From NCBI GenBank assembly GCA_024398845.1, contig JAKSIM010000010.1, positions 1 through 64,000 of the forward strand: 64,000 nt of DNA, read 5' to 3'. The DNA is from Fibrobacter sp. GTDB lineage: Bacteria; Fibrobacterota; Fibrobacteria; Fibrobacterales; Fibrobacteraceae. The position numbers and the translations under genes are program-made. Of the stretch, positions 37,316 through 46,009 are shown piece by piece; position 1 is the stretch's first letter, and each line of letters starts with the position of its first letter. The notes beneath the pieces are model-generated. The model searched no databases, was not told the origin of the DNA, and saw only the letters and a program-made list of their open reading frames with translations.

Positions 37316-38080
37316 TTACGGGCGGATAAGGGTTCCGCCCCAATGCTCATCAAAGAAGGCTTGGAACAAAGGTTCTGGGCCTTTTTTTAATTCTTCGATG
37401 ACTTCGGAAGTAGGGCGACCGCTGCGGTACAGGGCACGGTAGGCGCGCGAAAGGGCGTCAATGCGTTCCTGCGGAAAATCGGCTTCGTGCAGGCGCAGCG
37501 CGTGCAGATTCAAGGCGCCCCACTTGAGCGGGTTCCCGAAGGCTTTGCTCGCCGGAGGGACGTCTCTATCTACCTTGAGGGTACCGCCCACGAACGCGTA
37601 GGCGCCCACTTGATTCCGCTGCTGGATGGCGGTAGTTCCACCGATGGTCGCGTAGGCGCCTATGCGCACATGGCCGCCAAGTTGGCAGCCATTGGCGAGA
37701 ACGGCGCCCTCACCGATCTCGCAATCGTGGGCGACGTGGCTGTAGGCCATCACCAAAACTTTATCTGCAATTTTTGTAATTCCACCACCCTGAACAGTAC
37801 CGCGATTCAACGTACAATATTCACGAATAATGCAATCGGCTCCCACTTCCAGGCGCGTCGGTTCCCCGGCGTACTTCAAGTCCTGCGGAGGAGCCCCCAA
37901 AACGGCGCCATCGTACACATGCGTATTCGCCCCGATGGAAACGCCTCCATAAACATGCACTCGAGTTTCAAGCACAACGTTTTCACCAATCGTTGCCCCC
38001 TCATCGACAACGCACCACGGGCCGATTATGGCAGTTTCGTGAACTTGGGCGGAAGGATGGACAAAAGCGGATGGATGCAT
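37316..38080 (-). CDS. lpxA: UDP-N-acetylglucosamine acyltransferase
   Basis: This cytoplasmic enzyme puts the first 3-hydroxyacyl chain on UDP-GlcNAc, the first step of lipid A synthesis. The 254-residue protein has the left-handed beta-helix hexapeptide repeats (IGPWCVVDEGATIGENVVLE, VSIGANTHVYDGAVLG), the LpxA mark IREYCTLNRGT, the catalytic His in MAYSHVAHDC, and the C-terminal helical domain from about residue 190 (NLHALRLHEADFP). The length matches the family (about 260). It is isolated from other lpx genes in this window. Its 3' coding region contains, on the other strand, the terminator for the GH5 gene. Confidence 0.95.
   Translation of the reverse strand: MHPSAFVHPSAQVHETAIIGPWCVVDEGATIGENVVLETRVHVYGGVSIGANTHVYDGAVLGAPPQDLKYAGEPTRLEVGADCIIREYCTLNRGTVQGGGITKIADKVLVMAYSHVAHDCEIGEGAVLANGCQLGGHVRIGAYATIGGTTAIQQRNQVGAYAFVGGTLKVDRDVPPASKAFGNPLKWGALNLHALRLHEADFPQERIDALSRAYRALYRSGRPTSEVIEELKKGPEPLFQAFFDEHWGGTLIRP
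37358..37388 (+). terminator. GH5 transcript terminator embedded in the 3' coding end of lpxA
   Basis: On the plus strand GGCTTGGAAC (37358-37367) pairs fully, with G-U wobbles, with GTTCTGGGCC (37372-37381) around a 4-base loop, followed by seven T (37382-37388). It is 45 bp past the GH5 stop and lies antisense within lpxA codons for KKGPEPLFQ. Confidence 0.75.
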
Positions 38081-38084
38081 ATTA

Positions 38085-38250
38085 GGTAATAGAACGCTCG
38101 CACGGCTCGCTTTAGACGAGAGACGAGAGAGGTTGGGGTTCGTGGTCTAAGGTTTATGTCAAACGCGCTTGCGCATGGCAAATATATAAAATAGTGGAAT
38201 ATCTGGTAATAGAACGCTTTCCCCTTTCCCCCACTAACCTCTCGTCTAAA
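38085..38250. repeat. Repeat-rich spacer upstream of lpxA: direct and inverted copies
   Basis: GGTAATAGAACGCT occurs twice as a direct repeat (38085-38098 and 38205-38218). TTTAGACGAGAG (38111-38122) and its exact reverse complement (38239-38250) form an inverted pair 116 bp apart. The ACGAGAG core recurs at 16811. The region separates divergent lpxA and GT2 genes and must hold both promoters. Confidence 0.75.
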
Positions 38251-38282
38251 CTACACACCAACATTTTTCTACATTTCCCCCT

Positions 38283-39386
38283 ATGAGCGCTTTCATTATT
38301 GCGGGACTCACGGGGCTATACGCACTGCTGTTCCTGTTCTTTATCTTGGGTGTTATCAAGACGCACCGTTACCGAGGGCCAAAGGCGACCCCCAGCGTAT
38401 CGGTCGTCGTGCCCATGCGTAACGAAGAAGAATTCGCCCAACGTACTTTGGAAGCCCTCGCCGAACAGGATTACATTGGCGAATGGGAAGTCATTTGCGT
38501 TGACGACCGCTCTACCGACTCGACCCGCGAAATTCTGGAACGCTTTGCGGCAACCCACCCACGTTTCCGCGTGCTCTCGCTCCCGCAAGATTTGCCAACC
38601 ATTGCAAGCCCCAAAAAACGCGCTCTCGAAAGCGCCTTCAAGATTGCAAAGAACGAAGTGCTCCTGACGATGGACGCCGACTGCATTCCGCGCAAGAGCT
38701 GGATTACCGCCATGGCCGGCCGCTTTATTGATGGTATTTGCATTGTGCAAGGCCCAAAACAAAACAATGGCAACCGCACCATGCCGCACCTCTACCAGAA
38801 ACTCGAGACCCTCGGCTACACAGCCATGGAAGCAGCGGGCTTTAGCTGGGGCCACCCTCTAGTTGCAAGCGCCGCATGCCTCGCCTACAAAAAAGACCTG
38901 TTCTTTGAAGTCGGCGGTTTCGGCGACCTCGTGAATCTCTCGAGCGGTGATGACGACATGCTCATCCACAAGATGATGAAAATTCCAGGCACAAAGGTCT
39001 GCTACAACCTCGACAAGGATGCCGTCATTGAAACGGCCCCAGTCCACACATGGAAGCAGCTCTTTAACCAGCGTGCCCGCTGGTCAAGCAACGGCACGAG
39101 CTACGAAAGCAAAGCCTACATTTTGCTTCTCACGCTCATTTACACCTATTACATTTGGATGTTCATCAGTCCGTGGTGCGTTGCCTTCTTGGATTGCCCA
39201 TGGCAGTGGTGCGTTTTCAGCATCCTTCCCAAAATCGTCGTCGACTTTGTATTCCTCTCCATCGCTGCATGGAAGCTTCACGCAAAGCGCAAGATGTTCG
39301 CGTTCCTCCCCACGGAGTTGATTCAAATCCCGATGATTGTATTTGCCGTACCCGCGGGCATTACAGGCTTGTTCCGCTGGAAATAA
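38283..39386 (+). CDS. Membrane-associated family 2 glycosyltransferase
   Basis: The 367-residue protein has an N-terminal membrane helix (about 3-24), a GT2 GT-A domain (about 38-265) with SVVVPMRNEEE, VDDRSTDSTREIL, MDADCIP (DxD), SGDDDMLIH and QRARWSSNG (Q/RxxRW-type acceptor site), and three C-terminal membrane helices. This is the layout of processive or lipid-linked glycosyltransferases in the inner membrane. The sugar and acceptor are unknown; surface glycan or LPS modification is likely given the neighbouring lpxA. It is convergent with cca, with stop codons 12 bp apart. Confidence 0.88.
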   Translation: MSAFIIAGLTGLYALLFLFFILGVIKTHRYRGPKATPSVSVVVPMRNEEEFAQRTLEALAEQDYIGEWEVICVDDRSTDSTREILERFAATHPRFRVLSLPQDLPTIASPKKRALESAFKIAKNEVLLTMDADCIPRKSWITAMAGRFIDGICIVQGPKQNNGNRTMPHLYQKLETLGYTAMEAAGFSWGHPLVASAACLAYKKDLFFEVGGFGDLVNLSSGDDDMLIHKMMKIPGTKVCYNLDKDAVIETAPVHTWKQLFNQRARWSSNGTSYESKAYILLLTLIYTYYIWMFISPWCVAFLDCPWQWCVFSILPKIVVDFVFLSIAAWKLHAKRKMFAFLPTELIQIPMIVFAVPAGITGLFRWK

Positions 39387-39397
39387 ATTTTACGGCG

Positions 39398-40696
39398 CTA
39401 CGCCAAACGTGCGCGCGCCCATACGAGGGCTTCATCCTCATTCCTGATTTCACCATCAAGCTGCAATTCAAAACTTTGCTTGATGATTTCACCCATTTGC
39501 TTGCCGGGAGTCGCCCCCATCGCAAGGAGCATCTTTCCGGTAAGAAACGGCTCAGGCGCCTTGTCCATAAGGCTTAAGCGCACGGCCGCTTCACGGAATT
39601 CACCAGCGAAGTTTTTGTTCTTGGCATGTTCCGCGGAAACTGCATCGACAAGGATGCAAAGCAAGTTGAGGCCGCCCAAGAACTTTTGGGAGCACACGCC
39701 GAGCCTGCGCATTTCGCTATCCGTCGGGACCGTTTCAAAATTAAGCGACCAAAGGCAACGCAATAATTCTGGAGCCCCTTTTAGAATTTTGGACTCATTC
39801 GTAATGCGCTCCAAAAAACGCAGACAACGATTTTCCACATTATCTGGTTCGCCACACAATAGAGTTGCAAAACCCAAAATCATTTTTTGATCGTCGCTCA
39901 ACAAAGGAAGTTTCGCAGAAACGGAATCCAAAACCACACCAAGCGATTCCCAGGAACCCATAAAGGGGACCACCTCCGGGAAAAACTCGTTGAGTTTAAT
40001 ATCCAAGAACGCGCGAAGACCAAGCGAAGGCTTGCCGGGCTTCAAGAGCCACTTCTTGAATTCCTCGAATAGGCGTTCTATGCTCAAGTCCGAAAGCGAA
40101 AGCGTGCGGCAAAGTTCAACAGTCTCTGGCGCAAGCGTGAGTGCGAAACGACTAGCAAACTGCACTCCGCGCAAAATGCGCAGGGAATCCTCGACAAAGG
40201 CAGGCCCTACATGGCGAAGCACGCTAGCCTTCAAATCTTCAATGCCACCATACGGGTCGCACAGCGCGAGTTCCGGCAGTTCCATGCCCATCGCGTTGAT
40301 TGTGAAATCGCGGCGGAGGGCGGCCTCCTTAAAGCTCAACTTCTCGTCGGTATGCACCACAAAACCGCGATGGCCATAACCGACCTTACTCTCGGTACGC
40401 GGGAACGAAAAGTCAAGCGACAAGCCTTTCATTGCCACATGAATAACGCCGAACGCCTTGCCTACCAAATTCGTTTTGCCGTAACGTTTAAGAATGGGCA
40501 CCAGTTCGTCTTGCGTAAGGTCATAAACTTCAACATCGTAATCTCGGCAGCTCTTGCCCAAAAGCGCATCGCGCACCCAGCCGCCAACGAGAAACGCGCG
40601 ACCGCCGGCATTGCGAATTTCACCCGCAATTTGCAGCAAGCGGTCCGGCAAGTCAGGCGAAAAATCTGCGCCAGCTAAAGTTTTGACGGTCGGCAT
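39398..40696 (-). CDS. cca: CCA tRNA nucleotidyltransferase / poly(A) polymerase family
   Basis: The 432-residue protein is a class II nucleotidyltransferase that adds or repairs the 3' CCA of tRNAs. Visible are the head motif FLVGGWVRDALLGKSCRDYDVEVY (Gly-Gly and the DxD metal site), the second carboxylate region SLDFSFPRTE, RRDFTINAMG, the RRxD-type segment EDSLRILRGVQFASRF and a helical body with LSIERLFEEF. The length is close to E. coli Cca (412). An HD phosphohydrolase domain as in E. coli is not obvious, so poly(A) polymerase or an A-adding role cannot be excluded. It lies 18 bp past a small lipoprotein gene on the same strand. Confidence 0.9.
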   Translation of the reverse strand: MPTVKTLAGADFSPDLPDRLLQIAGEIRNAGGRAFLVGGWVRDALLGKSCRDYDVEVYDLTQDELVPILKRYGKTNLVGKAFGVIHVAMKGLSLDFSFPRTESKVGYGHRGFVVHTDEKLSFKEAALRRDFTINAMGMELPELALCDPYGGIEDLKASVLRHVGPAFVEDSLRILRGVQFASRFALTLAPETVELCRTLSLSDLSIERLFEEFKKWLLKPGKPSLGLRAFLDIKLNEFFPEVVPFMGSWESLGVVLDSVSAKLPLLSDDQKMILGFATLLCGEPDNVENRCLRFLERITNESKILKGAPELLRCLWSLNFETVPTDSEMRRLGVCSQKFLGGLNLLCILVDAVSAEHAKNKNFAGEFREAAVRLSLMDKAPEPFLTGKMLLAMGATPGKQMGEIIKQSFELQLDGEIRNEDEALVWARARLA

Positions 40697-40714
40697 ACTT
40701 ACCTTGCACTTAAA

Positions 40715-41263
40715 CTATTTGACAATCGCCGCAGACGAATCCGCAGGAGCCACAGACGATGTATCTGCAGACTTTGCAGTAGAAACAGTATCAACCACAG
40801 ACTTTGCAGTAGAATCCACAGCAACCGCAGAATCCTTAACCGGGGCGACAGTCTTAGAGGTATCGCCACCCATGGCGCCATAACGGTCGTAAATACTGGT
40901 CGTCTTTTCGCCAGAAGAATCCTTCATCAGTTCAGATACCGAGAGGTCATCTTTACCAGGTGTTGAACTATCTGATTTCTTGTCTGTTGAGGATTTTTTT
41001 GTACTATCACTTGCTGCAAAGCGATCGTATATGCTTTGGCGTTGAGCGGCGCCTTCACTCTTCTTTTGAGCTTCTTCTTCTCGGCAAGCTCGAAGTTCAT
41101 CTTCGGCAAAAGCACGCTGGTCCGGAGAATACGTCATGGTATTCAAGCGGTATTCAATTTCATCGCAAACAACGCCCTGACGTTCTCCCGCACAAGACAA
41201 AAGAACAATAGAAAGAACACTCACAAAAAAAATCGTTAACGCACACCACGTACACTTTTTCAT
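40715..41263 (-). CDS. Small low-complexity lipoprotein with duplicated IYDR motif
   Basis: The ATG at 41263 starts MKKCTWCALTIFF with lipobox LLSC; a TTG nine bases upstream sits nearer to GAGG and is possible. The roughly 182-residue protein has a short helical part (RAFAEDELRACREEEAQKK), two copies of IYDR(F/Y)(A/G)A (QSIYDRFAAS and TSIYDRYGAM), and a Ser/Thr/Val/Asp-rich tail with a DNA repeat of period 30 (17 bp at 40768 and 40798). No family is recognised. It lies between the propeller protein gene and cca on one strand, 18 bp from each. It is probably an envelope linker protein. Confidence 0.75.
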   Translation of the reverse strand: MKKCTWCALTIFFVSVLSIVLLSCAGERQGVVCDEIEYRLNTMTYSPDQRAFAEDELRACREEEAQKKSEGAAQRQSIYDRFAASDSTKKSSTDKKSDSSTPGKDDLSVSELMKDSSGEKTTSIYDRYGAMGGDTSKTVAPVKDSAVAVDSTAKSVVDTVSTAKSADTSSVAPADSSAAIVK

Positions 41264-41281
41264 ATAAATCAAGCACCTCGG

Positions 41282-43411
41282 TTAATGAATGACAATGATT
41301 TTGCCTTTTTTCTTTTTCTTAGAAGATTTCACAACATACTGGTACACACCGGGAGCAACGTACTTGCCATCGGCACCTTTGCCATCCCATTCCGCTTTAC
41401 CCCCAAGGAGCTGTTCATTGCGGAAGAATCTCACCAGTGACCCACCCCTGTTAAAAATACTCACGGTCGCATTCTCATCAATATTATCAATGGTCACATA
41501 TACATGCTGAAAAACGCGGAACGGATTTGGATATGCCTTGACATCCGCCTTCGCAGAATCCGTCATAAAGGAGGAATTGCCGCGCAGGTCATTGCGCTTG
41601 TATGACGTAATGCCATTGGCGTGGGCAAACCAAGCAATACCATAAACGGGGTCAATGGCAAGATCAGCGACATCATCTTCAAGCATACCATTTTTCGTTG
41701 TATAGCGAGCTGCCGTCAATGAATCAAAAGAATTTCCTGTTCTTGATAAACGATAAGCGCCCTGGCTCGTGGTACCAATCCACAGATTTCCACGAACATC
41801 CAAATCCAATGAAGTGATTTCCGGGCTTTGCAAACCCTTTATAGAATGCGGAGACTCAAGAGAATCCTGGTCGTAATCCAAATATCCAATTTTTGCCGTT
41901 GTCACAAACCAAAGCATTTCATGTTTTTCGTCCAAAACCATATCAACAGGTGTTTTATTATCGCTCGTTTTCATCCTCTTTATAAGTTCACAAGCAAGGC
42001 GTCCTCCGTTTCGAGAAGGAGGAGTACACTTGTACATATCAACACCACCACTGGCGTAAGCATTACCATTAACACGAGACCCTACATAGACAATCCAATT
42101 TCCGTCTTCATCAATTCTAGCTTGCATTGGTCCACCCGACGAGTACTCACCCATTTGCTTAGCACAACTAATATCACCCTCTGGCGAAAAATAAACTAGG
42201 CTATACCCTTTTTTTGAAGCCGTCGTCGAAAGGAATCCCGAAGAGTCCGGGGCAACCGTTGTAGCAGCTGTCGTAATGTAATTATTCACAATTGTATCCA
42301 TACAAGAGCCCATACCCGGAGAATGGTAGTAATGCCTCCACGTTCCAAGTTCGCGCGTAATAAAAAATCCCTGGCCCCAAAGATGGTAGAACACGTAGTG
42401 GTTTGGCAGAACGGACAAAGTCTTTAAACGGTTTCCATAAGCTTCATCTTTATTCGAAATAGGCAAATCCCACACCGTAAAATTCGCAGACCAGTCTACG
42501 CCAGCACTAAAGGCGAACGGACCATCTACAGAAGCCGCTAAAACACCTCCATCTGGCACCTTGGTTATTTCGTACACTTCACCTAGTTTGTAATCCTTCA
42601 TTTCGGAAACTTCTTTGAGTTTACCCTTGGTATAAAGCCAAAGATTCTCGGAGGAGGCCAAATAAACTTCATCGCCGGACACAGGCAATATCCACTTAAC
42701 AATACTCTTGCCATCATGGTACAAATCCGAATTTTTCAACTCCGTACCATTAACTACCGGAGGAATCGTTGGATCCAGCACCATATTCGAAGCGGGAGCC
42801 TCTGTCCAGGCTTCAGGATCAATCAAATGCTTATCTTTCGTCAATTCACTCCAATTCAAAACACGTACATAAGCCTTTCCATTTAGCGCCACGTACAACG
42901 AATCCCCGTGAATTTCAATTTTCTCGGGAGGAAATACAGAAAGGGAAATATTGCTAATACGGTCAATGGTCAAAACAGACAAGCTATCACGCATGTTAAA
43001 GAAGGCTAGTCTTTTTTCAAAAGCAATTACCAGAATATCACCTTTGCGGGCCCAACCATCAGGAACAGCCTTGTCGCCATTCTCAACATAGGAGCGATTC
43101 AAAATCTTCCATCCGCTAAAATCAAGCTTCATCTTGGCTATCAAACCATATTCCGAAATAGCCACCACATCGGAATCCGTAGACATAATGGAATAAAAGC
43201 TGGACGTTTCTAGCCCATCTTTAGCCGTAAACACATCATCAAAAACAAGACCCTTAAAACGAATTCCACCATCCGTCGCTAGGATAACACCATTCTTATA
43301 GGTTGTTGCCGAGCGAATTGGAAACGGCGAGGAATAAGTATTCCAAACATCCCTAGCTAAACTCGGGATATTCAACAGTAGAATCAAAACAAATATTTTT
43401 AATATATGCAC
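41282..43411 (-). CDS. Beta-propeller surface protein with FlgD/T9SS-type C-terminal domain
   Basis: The 709-residue protein has a signal peptide (cut near IPSLA), repeated propeller-like blades such as IRSATTYKNGVILATDGGIRF, VRGNLWIGTTSQGAYRLS and IAWFAHANGITSYKR, typical of two-component-regulator propeller proteins, and a C-terminal sorting domain (about 625-709) with VKAYPNPFRVF, VSIFNRGGSLVR and WDGKGADGKYVAPGVYQYVV. The layout recalls the T9SS-linked PorZ-like proteins, but this is only an architectural likeness. It should be exported to the cell surface. It is 17 bp downstream of a sigma factor gene and so probably under that regulator's operon. Confidence 0.8.
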   Translation of the reverse strand: MHILKIFVLILLLNIPSLARDVWNTYSSPFPIRSATTYKNGVILATDGGIRFKGLVFDDVFTAKDGLETSSFYSIMSTDSDVVAISEYGLIAKMKLDFSGWKILNRSYVENGDKAVPDGWARKGDILVIAFEKRLAFFNMRDSLSVLTIDRISNISLSVFPPEKIEIHGDSLYVALNGKAYVRVLNWSELTKDKHLIDPEAWTEAPASNMVLDPTIPPVVNGTELKNSDLYHDGKSIVKWILPVSGDEVYLASSENLWLYTKGKLKEVSEMKDYKLGEVYEITKVPDGGVLAASVDGPFAFSAGVDWSANFTVWDLPISNKDEAYGNRLKTLSVLPNHYVFYHLWGQGFFITRELGTWRHYYHSPGMGSCMDTIVNNYITTAATTVAPDSSGFLSTTASKKGYSLVYFSPEGDISCAKQMGEYSSGGPMQARIDEDGNWIVYVGSRVNGNAYASGGVDMYKCTPPSRNGGRLACELIKRMKTSDNKTPVDMVLDEKHEMLWFVTTAKIGYLDYDQDSLESPHSIKGLQSPEITSLDLDVRGNLWIGTTSQGAYRLSRTGNSFDSLTAARYTTKNGMLEDDVADLAIDPVYGIAWFAHANGITSYKRNDLRGNSSFMTDSAKADVKAYPNPFRVFQHVYVTIDNIDENATVSIFNRGGSLVRFFRNEQLLGGKAEWDGKGADGKYVAPGVYQYVVKSSKKKKKGKIIVIH

Positions 43412-43428
43412 AGAATAAAATTACGAAA

Positions 43429-43950
43429 TTATTTGTACTTGGACAATTTTTCACGAAGCTTTGACACGGCAAAACACCTTCGTTTGCGAATAGACAATGC
43501 GGAAAGCCCTATTACGGAGCTTAATTCCTCCGAAGAAAAGCCACCAACGTAAGTCATTTCCACAATCATCCTCTCTAGGGGAGTCAAAATAGAAAGCAAC
43601 TTATCGTAATCATTCAAATTCGATTCCCGGGGATTGTAAAAAACGGAGCGTTCCTCAGCTAGGCAATCCAATGATTCGGGTAAACATTTCAGCCTCGATT
43701 CCATAAAAACTTGCGAATCTTTTTCTATCATATCGCAGTGCGTATTGTGAACCACACGAAGAAGCCAGGGATAAACCGAGTTCCTTTCGCGCAAAAATCG
43801 CGCGTTCTGGCAAAATTTTAAAGCAACCGTCTGAAAAAGATCCTTTGCATCCTCTACAGAGCTACACTTTTTTTCGCATAATTTGTAAATTTTTGACGAG
43901 TTCAACAACCAAACAGATTCAATCCAGTTTGACGAGGCGTCTTTTATCAT
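43429..43950 (-). CDS. ECF-like RNA polymerase sigma factor
   Basis: The 173-residue protein has region 2 (about 25-95: SSVEDAKDLFQTVALKFCQN and YPWLLRVVHNTHCDMIEKD) and region 4 (about 115-170: LLSILTPLERMIVEMTYVGGFSSEELSSVIGLSALSIRKRRCFAVSKL) of sigma-70 family members, and no region 3, as in ECF factors. It would direct RNA polymerase to a small regulon. No anti-sigma gene is adjacent; the next gene on the strand is a propeller surface protein, which suggests that the sigma factor controls envelope genes. It is divergent from the dsbD-like gene with a 48-bp spacer. Confidence 0.88.
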   Translation of the reverse strand: MIKDASSNWIESVWLLNSSKIYKLCEKKCSSVEDAKDLFQTVALKFCQNARFLRERNSVYPWLLRVVHNTHCDMIEKDSQVFMESRLKCLPESLDCLAEERSVFYNPRESNLNDYDKLLSILTPLERMIVEMTYVGGFSSEELSSVIGLSALSIRKRRCFAVSKLREKLSKYK

Positions 43951-43998
43951 TTTTGTTCATCCATTCCCTAACTATTTCTCCCAAACGCGACTAAATTT

Positions 43999-45918
43999 AT
44001 GATTTTTTTCAATAAAACTCTAAAATCCATTTATTTTGCAAACAAACGTAGTCATTTTGCAAACAATAGTTGTCTTTCCGCATCGCTCATAGTCATTTTG
44101 CTTTCTTTTGTTTGCAATACGCAAGCCGAAGAATTCAACATGAACGGGATGCAACCGCCAAAGATTTGGATGGAGTATAGCGCGGGTTCCCTTTCGGAAT
44201 CCTCGCATGTCATTGTAGACGTGACCATTCCCGATAATTGGCACGTGAACGCGAACGAAGTCACCGATGAATTCTTGAAGCCCTCTTCAGTAGACATCAA
44301 GGCCAAGGGCATTGAGTTTGGCGCGCCCGTGTGGCCCGCCTACATCAAGGAATACAACGAAGCCCTGGATTTGGAAATCTTTGTTTTTAAAGGTGAATTC
44401 CAAATCAGGATTCCGGTGAAGTCCGTTGCCAAGGATTACGACAGTTTGACGACAAAGGCCGTATTCCATTACCAAGCTTGCGATAACTCCATTTGCCTCG
44501 CGCCCGCCGAAGTGAGCGTGGGCATTGAAGAAGGCGCAGGGCTTCGTGCCAAAAGCCGTTCCGAGAGCTTAGGGAGCACAGTAAACAATGGTGCAGGGAA
44601 AGACGCCGAACTAAAAAAAAAAGATGGTGAAGTAAGTGAAAGCGTCGCGGGCGCTTCAAGTACGGAAGGCGTCGCAGTCACTCTCTCGCTATTATTTTTC
44701 GCGTTCCTCGGGGGCATCATCCTGAACTTGATGCCGTGCGTTCTGCCGGTGCTTTCCTTGAAGCTGTTCAGCCTCATCAAGCAGGCGGGCGAATCGCGCG
44801 CAAGGCTTTTGGCGCTCGGACTCTCGACTACGGCAGGCATCCTCGTGAGTTTCTGGATTCTCGCCACCATCATCAGCGTCATCAAGGCTGGCGGTGGCGC
44901 CGCGGGCTGGGGAATGCAGTTCCAGAGTGCAGGTTTTATCGCATTCATGGTGGTGATTCTTGCGGCGTTCGCCATGAGTTTCTTCGGCGTATTCGAAGTC
45001 TGGCTCCCCGGAAGCGCCACTACGCGCATGGACGAGGCGGGGCGCAAGGCGGGCCTTGGCGGTGCATTCTTCACGGGGGCGCTGCTCGTGCTCCTGAGTA
45101 CGCCGTGTTCAGCGCCATTGCTCGGCACCGCCATGGGCTTCGCGTTCACCGCGACGACGCCCGTATTGTTCCTGTTCTTTACCGCGGCGGGCGTCGGCCT
45201 TGCCGCCCCCTACCTGCTCGTAAGCGCCTTCCCTGCCATTTTGAACATCCTCCCGAAACCGGGCGCCTGGATGGTCACGCTCCAAAAAGTCATGGGCGTC
45301 CTGCTTTTGGCAACTGTTGCATGGCTCCTGTGGGTCGTAAACGAGCAAGCCGGCACGACGGGCGTATTGCTGTTCGCGGCCGTCGCCGCCATCGCCATCG
45401 CCTGCAGTTTCGCCATCGGGAAAATCGCCCCGCCGGGAGCGGCCTTTGCCCGCGAAATCGGCGCATTCGCCGTTTCTGCAGTCGTTCTTGCGGCACTCTG
45501 GTTCGCCCTGCTTGGCCCGAAGTACGAAGCCGTCGTCACGGAACGTTTTGAAGCCCGCGCGAGCGAGCAGATGCTCGAAGGCGGCTGGTACCGCTACAGC
45601 GAAAAACTCGTCGCGGACTTCGCCAAGTCCGGACGCACCGTGTTCATCGACGTCACCGCCGACTGGTGCCTCACCTGCAAGGCGAACGAAGCCGCCGTAC
45701 TCTCCGGTTCCGAATTCCTCCGCAAAATGGACAGCGCGGGAGTCGCCCGAGTCAAGGCCGACTGGACCCGCGAAACACCCGAAGTGAACGCGCTCCTCAA
45801 GAGCCTCGGCAAGTCGGGCGTGCCCGCCTACGCCATCTACCCGCACGGCGACGCAGGCAAGCAATTCGTATTGCCGGAACTTTTGACCACCGACGCGATT
45901 CTCGAAAAATTGCCATAA
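43999..45918 (+). CDS. DsbD-type thiol:disulfide interchange protein
   Basis: The 639-residue protein carries electrons from cytoplasmic thioredoxin to the periplasm. It has an unusually long N-terminus before a signal helix (about 25-43), a periplasmic nDsbD domain with its cysteine pair in HYQACDNSICLAP, an eight-helix membrane domain (about 225-505) with NLMPCVLPVLSLKL and LLSTPCSAPLLG (the transmembrane cysteines), and a C-terminal thioredoxin domain with DVTADWCLTCKANE. All three CxxC-type pairs are present. The first 90 bases are AT-rich with repeats of ATTTTGCAAACAA, while the rest is G+C-rich. The true start may be different, but no better codon is seen. It is followed by two hairpins. 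Confidence 0.92.
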   Translation: MIFFNKTLKSIYFANKRSHFANNSCLSASLIVILLSFVCNTQAEEFNMNGMQPPKIWMEYSAGSLSESSHVIVDVTIPDNWHVNANEVTDEFLKPSSVDIKAKGIEFGAPVWPAYIKEYNEALDLEIFVFKGEFQIRIPVKSVAKDYDSLTTKAVFHYQACDNSICLAPAEVSVGIEEGAGLRAKSRSESLGSTVNNGAGKDAELKKKDGEVSESVAGASSTEGVAVTLSLLFFAFLGGIILNLMPCVLPVLSLKLFSLIKQAGESRARLLALGLSTTAGILVSFWILATIISVIKAGGGAAGWGMQFQSAGFIAFMVVILAAFAMSFFGVFEVWLPGSATTRMDEAGRKAGLGGAFFTGALLVLLSTPCSAPLLGTAMGFAFTATTPVLFLFFTAAGVGLAAPYLLVSAFPAILNILPKPGAWMVTLQKVMGVLLLATVAWLLWVVNEQAGTTGVLLFAAVAAIAIACSFAIGKIAPPGAAFAREIGAFAVSAVVLAALWFALLGPKYEAVVTERFEARASEQMLEGGWYRYSEKLVADFAKSGRTVFIDVTADWCLTCKANEAAVLSGSEFLRKMDSAGVARVKADWTRETPEVNALLKSLGKSGVPAYAIYPHGDAGKQFVLPELLTTDAILEKLP

Positions 45919-45923
45919 ACGCA

Positions 45924-45980
45924 AAAGTTAGCCTAGGCTAACTTTACGTCTGTAAAAAGTTAGACGTGTCTAACTTTTTT
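45924..45980 (+). terminator. Tandem palindromes forming the dsbD-like terminator
   Basis: A 22-bp perfect palindrome (45924-45945, centre CCTAGG) is followed 8 bp later by a 26-bp inverted repeat (45954-45979) ending in TTTTTT. Both share AAAGTTAG arms. The second is a good rho-independent terminator 35 bp past the stop; the first may be a copy of it. Confidence 0.85.
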
Positions 45981-46009
45981 GTTTTCACTTTACCTTATTC
46001 AAGGTATTT

